NCBI GenBank assembly: GCA_964522215.1
Contig: CAZFVR010000015.1
Span: 1-41,241 of the forward strand
Length of the DNA stretch: 41,241 nt
Direction: 5' to 3'
From: CAG-390 sp964522215
GTDB taxonomy: Bacteria > Bacillota > Clostridia > Oscillospirales > CAG-272
The position numbers and the translations under genes are program-made. The notes under the pieces are model-generated. The model saw only the letters and a list, made by a program, of their open reading frames with translations, was not told where the DNA came from and searched no databases. Below, one piece after another: positions 1 to 6,520 of the stretch; positions within the stretch are counted from its first letter, which is position 1; every line of letters starts with the position of its first letter.

Positions 1-332
1 AGCCCTCCTCATCCGTCACGGATCACCCGATAACTCGCCAAAACGATGTTTTTGCTTGCAAAACGGTGAATTTCACTCGCCGAGTTGTTTTTGACGACTT
101 GACCTACCGAGCGGGGCAAGTCGCTGCTCAGACATGAGAAGGCTTGGTAAGAGTCGCCTCTTTACCTATAGACGAATAGAAACACATCATCCATCGTTGC
201 GGCGGGAGCCGCCCCCGCCCTGCGGAGTTTGTGCATAGCCGCAAACGACTGCGATATCCATCGGCGACACGACACCGTGGGCTCTACGATCAAAAACGAA
301 AAAAGACAGCGGTGAGCCACTGTCTTTTTTCT
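1..332 (+). ncRNA. candidate structured RNA, 5' end outside or near window start
   Basis: No credible protein is encoded here. The segment is rich in potential stems: CGACTTG pairs with CAAGTCG around 95-124; GGTAAGAG pairs with CTCTTTACC around a TCGC loop (146-166, one bulged T); GGCGGG pairs with CCCGCC near 201-219. It runs into an intrinsic terminator at 299-330. The core at 138-182 resembles a second copy at 22899-22945 on the other strand. This pattern fits a stand-alone structured RNA read rightward. The family is not recognised, and the 5' end and promoter were not located. Confidence 0.4.
299..330. terminator. bidirectional intrinsic terminator
   Basis: An A-rich run leads into GACAGCGG, a TGAG loop and CCACTGTC, followed by six T. 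One C/A mismatch on the plus strand becomes a U-G wobble on the minus strand, so the hairpin should work at least as well leftward. It can end both the candidate RNA at 1-332 and the minus-strand operon whose last gene stops at 474. Confidence 0.75.
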
Positions 333-473
333 AAACTAAACGCACGCGGGTGATCACCCAAGTGCACTTTACTCATGCGAAGCACCGACTTCACTCCCGC
401 ACAGCTCGTACATCTCTCGCGAAGCTAATTTCACTGCACGTAGTGCGCCGCAATGCATGATCCCGATGCAGTA
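333..473. other. spacer with no recognised gene
   Basis: This stretch lies between the terminator and the stop codon of the SGNH hydrolase gene. I see no ORF with a ribosome binding site and no clear promoter in it. It is probably the 3' untranslated part of the leftward operon. Confidence 0.5.
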
Positions 474-1616
474 TCAGACAAAATACTCCTCGGGAATGGT
501 ATAAGCCATATGCTTTGCGCCGGCGAGGGACGGGTGCAGGTGGTCGCCGCTATCATACTCGGGGATCATCTGCTTATGGTCCTCTGCTTGCCACATAGCG
601 GCCTCAAAATCGATAACGCCATCGGCCATTCCGGAGGTGCGTATCCAATCGTTGGCCGCGCAACGGATCTCCTCCTTGATGCCGCCATCCTTCATGCAAC
701 GCGGGCAAGGAAGCATCGTACCCTGATATATCTTAAGTCCGTGGCGATGTGCCGTCTCGATATAGATCTTATATCCATCGATCAGTTCCTCGGCGGTAGG
801 CAGCTCGTCCATACCGCAAAGAGGGTTGTTCTCGCCGGGGTGGATTATATCGTTGATGCCGTGAAGCAGGAACACACGATCGACCCCCGCCTGAGTGATA
901 TCGCGCTCAAAGCGCTTTATGCCCGCAGGACCCCAATGCTGTTTGATGCGGCAGGAATAGTCGCGCAGCACACGGCTGCCACCGATAGCCTTGCGGACCA
1001 CACCGCGGCGCACGCCCATCTCGACCAAGCGACGAGAAAAGCAATCCGGCCACGGCTGTGCGGTAATGGAATCGCCGAACGCGATGATCGCCGAGGTCTC
1101 GGCATCGGTAAGATAATCAATGGTATTTATAAATACGTAGGGTCCGCCGTCACCATATGTAAGTGTGGGGATCTCATCCGCTGCGGCATAGTCGCCGCGT
1201 GAATAGTACTTTGTAATGTAAGCGCCGCTGTTCCAATGACCGCTACGCAACTCGCATCTTTCCTTTATATACATGCTTACAAAGTACTCTGCCCCGGGTT
1301 CTGTGGCAAATGTCACGGGATCGCTGACGATAGCCTCTCCGGGTTCAAGCGCAAAGCCGCTCTTGCCGTCAAAGAGCACTTCGACAGCAGTACCCGGGAC
1401 TGCACACTTCCAGTTTTGGCGGCGAGCGATATAGACCTTATCTACCTTTATCGGCTCTGTGCCCTGTAGGTTAGAAAAGTGCAACCTCAATGCCTCTGCG
1501 GCGAGAGTGGAATATATCACATATCTGAATGTTATATCCTCGATATGATCGGTGATGGTCTGCGTTGTGATATCCTCGCAACAGCCCCAACCGGCGACCC
1601 ATTTTTTGTTTTCCAT
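474..1616 (-). CDS. SGNH/GDSL-family hydrolase
   Basis: A 380-residue protein with no signal peptide, so probably cytoplasmic. The N-terminal half (about 1-165) looks like the beta-sandwich found before the catalytic domain in some SGNH esterases. The catalytic domain starts near 175. Block I is AFGDSI with the nucleophile Ser183, block II glycines lie at 212-213, block III is HGIND with Asn255, and block V is DHLHP with Asp358 and His361. All four catalytic blocks are therefore present and the enzyme should be active as an esterase or carbohydrate deacetylase; the substrate cannot be read from sequence. It starts 27 bases after the CofE-like gene and is the last gene of that operon. The AAAGGA ribosome site is about 13 bases from the ATG, which is long. 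Confidence 0.85.
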   Translation of the reverse strand: MENKKWVAGWGCCEDITTQTITDHIEDITFRYVIYSTLAAEALRLHFSNLQGTEPIKVDKVYIARRQNWKCAVPGTAVEVLFDGKSGFALEPGEAIVSDPVTFATEPGAEYFVSMYIKERCELRSGHWNSGAYITKYYSRGDYAAADEIPTLTYGDGGPYVFINTIDYLTDAETSAIIAFGDSITAQPWPDCFSRRLVEMGVRRGVVRKAIGGSRVLRDYSCRIKQHWGPAGIKRFERDITQAGVDRVFLLHGINDIIHPGENNPLCGMDELPTAEELIDGYKIYIETAHRHGLKIYQGTMLPCPRCMKDGGIKEEIRCAANDWIRTSGMADGVIDFEAAMWQAEDHKQMIPEYDSGDHLHPSLAGAKHMAYTIPEEYFV

Positions 1617-1643
1617 GATCTGTGCGTTTTCCTTTCGGTCGTA

Positions 1644-2840
1644 TCAGTTGGTGTAGTTATCAAAGTAGCCCTGTATCCAAACGATGGGCGTTCCCTTATC
1701 TCCGCTGCCGGATGTGAGGTCGCAAAGCGAGCCGATAAGATCGGTAAGTCTGCGCGGGGTAGTTCCCTGCGATGCCATTTGACCTACAAGGTCGCCATCC
1801 TTTTCGCGAATACGCTCGGATATTGCAGCTCGAAGCTCCTCGCCACTGAGGTCGGCAAAATCGTTATCCGCAAGATATTTAAGCTTAAGCTCATTGGGTG
1901 TGCCCTCAAGTCCCTCTGTGAATGCCGGGGATACCACCGGGTCTGCAAGCTCCCAGATCTTGCCGATGGGATCCTTAAATGCACCGTCACCGTAAATCAT
2001 TACCTCGATGTTTTTGCCGGTTGCGGCATCAAGACGATTCTTTATGTCATTTACGACCGCAAAGCAGGCACGCGGGAAGAGCTTTACACTCTCCTCTGTT
2101 GCTTTGTTTGAGCCGAGAAGCCCATAGTACTCGTTATATCCACTGCCGTCAACAGATTCGGTGAGGATCTCGTCAAGTCCGTAAACGGTCTCCGCTCCCG
2201 CAGCCTTAAGCTTGCGACGGGTACGCTCGCGGCTGTGGATATCACAGGAGAGGACATCCTTTGTATAATTAAGTATAACACAGGGATCGTTTGCAAGTAT
2301 GACCTCGCACTCGCACCCGCGGCTCTCCACGAGCTTTTTGTAGAAATCGATATAGTTTACGCCGGTAAAGGGATGGCGTGACTCACCAAACAGCTCGGCA
2401 AATTTGGCTTCGGTCAGTACATCGGTATAAGGATTGACTCCTGCCGCATCAAGCGCATCAAGATCGACCAAATGGTTACCGACCTCATCAGCGGGGTAAG
2501 CAAGCATCAGCGTGATCTTTTTTACACCGTCGGCAATACCGCTGAGGCAGACCGAAAAACGGTTACGGGAGAGGATGGGCAGAATAACGCCGATATGTCC
2601 GCGCGGGAATTTTTTTGCAATGTCCGCGGCTATCTGTGCGGTTGTGGCGTAGTTGCCTTGCGCACGCGCAACGACAGCCTCCGTCACCGCCACTACATCA
2701 CGGTCATGAAACGGAATATTCTCGCTCTTTGCAGCCGCCAGCACACTGTCGGCAACTATTGCGGCGATATCATCACCGCTTCTTATTATTGGTGCGCGCA
2801 CACCGCGCGACACGGTTCCTATAAATCTTTGATCTTTCAT
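1644..2840 (-). CDS. coenzyme F420-0:L-glutamate ligase-like protein (CofE family)
   Basis: A 398-residue cytoplasmic protein resembling the CofE/F420 gamma-glutamyl ligase fold family that is annotated in many Clostridia. In F420 producers CofE adds glutamates to F420-0 using GTP; whether this homologue does so is unknown, and no other F420 genes are in the window. Support is the N-terminal pattern (GTVSRGVRAPII, then a segment on promoting use of several alternative cofactors, DVVAVTEAVVARAQG) and the late MIYGDGAFKDP metal-site-like segment. I chose ATG at 2840 because AGGAGGT (2851-2857) sits 10 bases upstream; a TTG at 2849 would be almost touching it. It has its own consensus promoter (2873-2901) and is followed by the SGNH hydrolase gene. 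The true acceptor may be another phosphate- or lactyl-containing small molecule; that is speculation. Confidence 0.75.
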   Translation of the reverse strand: MKDQRFIGTVSRGVRAPIIRSGDDIAAIVADSVLAAAKSENIPFHDRDVVAVTEAVVARAQGNYATTAQIAADIAKKFPRGHIGVILPILSRNRFSVCLSGIADGVKKITLMLAYPADEVGNHLVDLDALDAAGVNPYTDVLTEAKFAELFGESRHPFTGVNYIDFYKKLVESRGCECEVILANDPCVILNYTKDVLSCDIHSRERTRRKLKAAGAETVYGLDEILTESVDGSGYNEYYGLLGSNKATEESVKLFPRACFAVVNDIKNRLDAATGKNIEVMIYGDGAFKDPIGKIWELADPVVSPAFTEGLEGTPNELKLKYLADNDFADLSGEELRAAISERIREKDGDLVGQMASQGTTPRRLTDLIGSLCDLTSGSGDKGTPIVWIQGYFDNYTN

Positions 2841-2872
2841 GCGAGACAAGACCTCCTAATGATTTCATACAT

Positions 2873-2901
2873 ATTATACAACACATGAGGGCAGTTGTCA
2901 A
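2873..2901 (-). promoter_or_regulatory. consensus sigma-A promoter of the CofE-like/SGNH operon
   Basis: Read leftward, TTGACA (2896-2901), a 17-base spacer and TATAAT (2873-2878) match the consensus exactly. It lies about 33 bases upstream of the chosen ATG. It faces away from the promoter at 2963-2991. Confidence 0.9.
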
Positions 2902-2962
2902 ACGCTATATTGAGAAAAACAGGCATTTATTTTGCAATTAAAAAAAACTTAACAAAAGCGGC

Positions 2963-2991
2963 TTGACAGATCAGCCACACGGGCATATAAT
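2963..2991 (+). promoter_or_regulatory. consensus sigma-A promoter of the VanY-like gene
   Basis: TTGACA (2963-2968), a 17-base spacer and TATAAT (2986-2991). The expected start of transcription is near 2998, which leaves a leader of about 130 bases before the carboxypeptidase ATG. Confidence 0.9.
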
Positions 2992-2999
2992 AAAGAGGC

Positions 3000-3019
3000 A
3001 GGATCGATTCAGGATCGAT
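3000..3019 (+). repeat. direct repeat just downstream of the promoter, possible operator
   Basis: AGGATCGAT occurs at 3000-3008 and again at 3011-3019, an 11-base period of about one helical turn. It begins a few bases after the predicted transcription start, a place where a repressor could act. No regulator can be named. Confidence 0.4.
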
Positions 3020-3131
3020 CAGTTCTGTAAGATTTTGTATTCCGGCACACCGACAACAAATGAAAGCGACCCGCCGCGCGCGGGCTTAATTTTCTTAAAT
3101 AAAAAACAGAAAACACACAGGGTAAGATAAG

Positions 3132-3950
3132 ATGAAAATAAAGGACTTTAAAAAAACAGCAGCGCCAAGTGCTCTGCCGAAAAAATTCATATCAGGTACG
3201 CTATCACTGATACTTATATGCGCCATGACGTCGGGATGCTCGCGCACAGGCCCCGGGGATAATTCAGAGCTCCCATCCCCAGACGATCCCAACACTCCAA
3301 GCAGTGGTGTGGTGTCACCTGCCATATCCGATACACAGGACAGCGGCGTGCCGACGACGGATGCCCCCGGCACATCCGAGCCTGAGGTGACCACCGAGCC
3401 GCCCGTCACTCACAAGCTTGAAAACATTGACGGCATTTGGTATGTTGACGGCATACTTGTTGCAAACAAATCCTATCCCCTGCCCGCCGATTACGCCCCC
3501 GGCGGTCTGCTTGATGCGGCGGAGATAGCATTTATGGAAATGAAGAACGCTGCCGCCCGCGACGGAATAACACTTACCATAGTTTCCGGCTATCGTTCCT
3601 ATGCACGTCAAGAGAAGCTTTATAACAATTACGTAGCTAAGGATGGCCGGGACGAGGCGGATAGATATTCCGCGCGTCCAGGGCACTCGGAGCACCAAAG
3701 TGGGCTGGCTATGGATCTCAACTCGGTTGAGGACAGCTTCGCCAACACAAAAGAGGCCAAATGGATCGCGGAAAATTGCGCCAAATACGGATTTATAATA
3801 AGATATCCCAAGGACAAGGAGGAGCAGACCGGCTATATCTACGAGCCGTGGCATGTGCGTTACCTTGGCGTTGACCTTGCCGAGGAGATAACAGCCTCCG
3901 GTCTTTGCTTTGAAGAATACTTTGGTATCACATCCGAGTATGACAAGTAA
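3132..3950 (+). CDS. D-alanyl-D-alanine carboxypeptidase lipoprotein, M15B (VanY-like)
   Basis: A 272-residue secreted lipoprotein. Residues 20-36 form a short hydrophobic signal ending in a lipobox with Cys36, followed by a Pro/Thr/Ser-rich tether to about residue 93. The peptidase domain shows SGYRSY (152-157), GHSEHQSGLAMDL (184-196) supplying zinc ligands His188 and Asp195, and EPWHVRYLG, with the catalytic Glu238 and the third ligand His241. These are the hallmarks of VanY/LdcB-type enzymes, which trim the terminal D-Ala from peptidoglycan stem peptides outside the membrane. No vanA-like ligase or VanR/S genes are nearby, so this is more likely cell-wall maturation than vancomycin resistance. 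The ribosome binding site is weak (AGGGTAAG). Confidence 0.93.
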   Translation: MKIKDFKKTAAPSALPKKFISGTLSLILICAMTSGCSRTGPGDNSELPSPDDPNTPSSGVVSPAISDTQDSGVPTTDAPGTSEPEVTTEPPVTHKLENIDGIWYVDGILVANKSYPLPADYAPGGLLDAAEIAFMEMKNAAARDGITLTIVSGYRSYARQEKLYNNYVAKDGRDEADRYSARPGHSEHQSGLAMDLNSVEDSFANTKEAKWIAENCAKYGFIIRYPKDKEEQTGYIYEPWHVRYLGVDLAEEITASGLCFEEYFGITSEYDK

Positions 3951-3982
3951 TCGCCAAGTAATATTATCACACATTATCAAGC

Positions 3983-4026
3983 AAAAGCAGCCATCGTCTT
4001 TCAAATGAGGCGGTGGCTGCTTTTTT
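3983..4026 (+). terminator. intrinsic terminator after the VanY-like gene
   Basis: AAGCAGCCATCG pairs with CGGTGGCTGCTT (one mismatch) and is followed by a run of T (4021-4026). It begins about 30 bases after the stop codon. Confidence 0.85.
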
Positions 4027-4050
4027 CTTTCTGCAAATATACATTTTTTG

Positions 4051-4079
4051 TTGACAAGCGGGAAATATCGTGATAAAAT
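4051..4079 (+). promoter_or_regulatory. sigma-A promoter of the ADP-ribosylglycohydrolase-family gene
   Basis: TTGACA (4051-4056), a 17-base spacer and TAAAAT (4074-4079). One mismatch to consensus overall. Confidence 0.85.
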
Positions 4080-4100
4080 GCTGATACAGAAACATACGTG

Positions 4101-4123
4101 ACCTATATAAATACCATATAGGT
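4101..4123 (+). promoter_or_regulatory. inverted repeat in the 5' leader, possible operator
   Basis: ACCTATA (4101-4107) and TATAGGT (4117-4123) form a perfect 7-base inverted repeat with a 9-base AT-rich gap, about 15 bases after the predicted transcription start. Its symmetry suits a dimeric repressor; as an RNA hairpin it would be weak. Confidence 0.4.
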
Positions 4124-4150
4124 GATAGATGCATGATGGAGGATAACAAA

Positions 4151-5611
4151 ATGAAGCTTAACCTTGATTCCTACCGCGATAAAGTGTATGCCTGTTGGCT
4201 CGGCAAAAACATAGGCGGCACTATGGGAACGCCCTACGAGGGGATACGCTCGATGCATGACATCCACGGCTTTGCCACAGAGGCGAATGTGATACTCCCC
4301 AATGACGACCTTGATCTCCAGCTGATGTGGCTTGCCGCCGTGGAGAACTGTGGTATTGCGGGGCTTGATGCCAAGCGATTGGGTGAAATGTGGCTCAGCT
4401 ATATCACACCCCACTGGAACGAATACGGTATCGGCAAGGCGAACATGCAGCTTGGCATACAGCCGCCGCTCTCCGGTGATGCCTTTAACCCTTGGAAGCA
4501 CTCAAACGGTGCATGGATACGTACCGAGATATGGGCATGCCTCGCTCCCGGCGCGCCGGATATTGCCATGAAATACGCATACGAGGACGCCTGTGTCGAT
4601 CACGGCACAGGCGAGGGCACTGTGGCGGCAATGCTTGTATCCGCCCTTGAAAGTGCGGCCTTTGTGGAACAGGACATTATGCGGCTGATAGATATTGGAC
4701 TATCAAAGATACCGGCAGATTCAAGACTGGCGGCAAGCGTCAGACTTTTGCTTGAATGCTTTAAGTCCGGCATGGACTACCACGATGCCAGAGATGCTAT
4801 TTTTAAGCAAAATGCCGACATAGGCGACGGCTGGTTTGAAGCTCCGTCTAATGTTACATATGCCCTGCTCGGTCTTTTATGGGGCGGCGGCGACTTCAAG
4901 AAGTCGATGATATACGCCATAAACTGCGGCGATGATACCGATTGCACAGCCGCGACCGTTGGATCGATACTCGGTATACTCGGCGGCACGGAGGCAATAC
5001 CCGAGGATTGGCGCCGACATATTGGTGACGGCATTGTTACCGCAACGCTTGCCGAATGCCGAATGCACATGAAACGCCCGCCCAAGACCTGCCGCGAGCT
5101 GACCGAAAGAGTTGTGCAACAAGCGCCGGGTGTTTTGGCACATCACCGTGCCGACGTTGCATTTACAAGCGGCGCGGATGAGATACCCGCCGACATCACT
5201 GAGCGGATAATTGCCGATGATAAGTTTTCAAAGGAGCTCAGCGCCCGCCCGCCGTATTCGTTTAGAGTTGATTTTGAATACGCCGCAGCGATAATTTCGC
5301 TTGAGGGCGACCCGCGCATCTCCCCCGGCGGACATTTTGCGGTGCACGCGCACTTTATAAATCTTTATCGCACTTTTGGAAACCCGCCGTATCTTTTGAA
5401 ATTCCGCTGGCTGCTGCCCGATGGCTTTACCGTCAGCGGTCCGCGCAGTGTAATATTGCCGGAAATGAATGCACACTGCAACGGTGTGGCGGATGTGGAT
5501 TTTGTAATAAACGCCCCCGATAGCATCGATGCGGTAAACAGAATAGTGCTGGAGGCAATGGCCGATGGCAGAATGAGCGCGGGCTACATGCCGATAACTC
5601 TGCTTGGATGA
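4151..5611 (+). CDS. ADP-ribosylglycohydrolase-family protein
   Basis: A 486-residue cytoplasmic protein. The N-terminal two-thirds is an ADP-ribosylglycohydrolase (DraG-like) helical domain: GKNIGGTMGTPYEG (18-31), an acidic motif NDDLDLQL (51-58), and the second metal-binding motif GDDTDCTAA near residue 260. These acidic residues bind the paired Mg ions in the family. A beta-rich C-terminal region (about 370-486), with an SPGG turn, follows. The family removes ADP-ribose from proteins or acts on related nucleosides; the substrate here is unknown. ATG at 4151 is preferred over 4133 because GGAGG (4138-4142) lies 8 bases before it and would be inside the gene otherwise. The promoter and possible operator immediately upstream suggest its own control. 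Confidence 0.85.
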   Translation: MKLNLDSYRDKVYACWLGKNIGGTMGTPYEGIRSMHDIHGFATEANVILPNDDLDLQLMWLAAVENCGIAGLDAKRLGEMWLSYITPHWNEYGIGKANMQLGIQPPLSGDAFNPWKHSNGAWIRTEIWACLAPGAPDIAMKYAYEDACVDHGTGEGTVAAMLVSALESAAFVEQDIMRLIDIGLSKIPADSRLAASVRLLLECFKSGMDYHDARDAIFKQNADIGDGWFEAPSNVTYALLGLLWGGGDFKKSMIYAINCGDDTDCTAATVGSILGILGGTEAIPEDWRRHIGDGIVTATLAECRMHMKRPPKTCRELTERVVQQAPGVLAHHRADVAFTSGADEIPADITERIIADDKFSKELSARPPYSFRVDFEYAAAIISLEGDPRISPGGHFAVHAHFINLYRTFGNPPYLLKFRWLLPDGFTVSGPRSVILPEMNAHCNGVADVDFVINAPDSIDAVNRIVLEAMADGRMSAGYMPITLLG

Positions 5612-5735
5612 TATACAAAAGCGGGAGGCGCTCGGCGTAGAGATTCCGACCCATCTTGTATAATACGGTTCAAGATAAAACATGCCGCATTGCCCGACAT
5701 ATGATACCCCCAAAAAAGAAAGGACAAATAAATAA

Positions 5736-6398
5736 ATGATGAACTCCGCCGCCGAGCTGATAAATAATATTGCCGCGCCGATAGATGCCCCACTGCTTGA
5801 GGCTTGCCACACCGCCGCAGAATGGGGAGGCGCTATCCTCACCCCGCTTTTGCGTGCCGTTACCTTTGTTGGTGAGAAAGGCTTGATATTCTTTGCGCTG
5901 GCCGTGGTTCTGATGCTGTTTAAAAAAACACGCCGCACCGGTGTTTGCCTGTTTGGGGCGATATGCTGTGGCGCTCTCATCGGCAACATGATCCTAAAGG
6001 ATCTTATTGCACGCCCGCGGCCGCTGACTGTCGCTCCGTATACAGACTGGTGGCATACCGTCGGCTCACCCGCCGAGGATGGCTTTTCCTTCCCCTCCGG
6101 TCACGTTACCGCCGCCGCCGCGGGCGTTACAGCGCTCTGCCTCTCGGTAAAAAAGAAAACGATTCTGCTCGGCTATATCTACGTTGTTTTGATGGCGTTG
6201 TCAAGATGCTATCTCATGGCGCATTACCCCTCCGATACCTTGGCGGGGATCATAGTAGGAGCTGCATCCGCCGTGATCGCATTCTTCATCGCGCGTGCTA
6301 TATTTGCCCTACTCGAGCGTAACTGCCAAAATAAGCTGTTTGGCTTTATCCTTGAGTTTGACATTTCAAGTATATGTCGATCCGCCAATCGCAAATAA
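5736..6398 (+). CDS. PAP2-superfamily phosphatase, integral membrane
   Basis: A 220-residue protein with several hydrophobic spans (about 50-62, 70-86, 143-155, 170-190). The three signature motifs of type 2 phosphatidic acid phosphatases are complete: KDLIARPRP (88-96), FPSGH (119-123, with His123) and SRCYLMAHYPSD (156-167, with Arg157, the nucleophile His163 and Asp167). Likely substrates are phosphatidate, undecaprenyl diphosphate or another lipid phosphate on the outer face of the membrane; BacA-independent recycling of undecaprenyl diphosphate is one option. It starts 124 bases after the previous gene, with AAAGGA upstream of the ATG, and a second in-frame ATG follows at 5739. Whether it is read from the upstream promoter is uncertain. 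Confidence 0.9.
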   Translation: MMNSAAELINNIAAPIDAPLLEACHTAAEWGGAILTPLLRAVTFVGEKGLIFFALAVVLMLFKKTRRTGVCLFGAICCGALIGNMILKDLIARPRPLTVAPYTDWWHTVGSPAEDGFSFPSGHVTAAAAGVTALCLSVKKKTILLGYIYVVLMALSRCYLMAHYPSDTLAGIIVGAASAVIAFFIARAIFALLERNCQNKLFGFILEFDISSICRSANRK

Positions 6399-6433
6399 GA
6401 CCCAATAAAGCAAAAAAGCCCCCAAAAACGCAG

Positions 6434-6478
6434 ATACCATCCCTCTCGCCGACACGCGGCAGAGGGATGGTATTTTTT
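6434..6478. terminator. intrinsic terminator between convergent genes
   Basis: ATACCATCCCTCT (6434-6446) pairs perfectly with AGAGGGATGGTAT (6461-6473) and is followed by T (6473-6478). It separates the PAP2 gene from the convergent lipoprotein gene. The rightward direction has the better T run. Confidence 0.9.
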
Positions 6479-6520
6479 AGTTATGCGTTATACTTTATTT
6501 GTTATTCGGCGACTTGCTGT

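Noticed and set aside
5659..5664. TATAAT upstream of the PAP2 gene as a promoter
   Set aside because: No acceptable -35 box 16-18 bases upstream and no extended -10 TGN. It may be chance.
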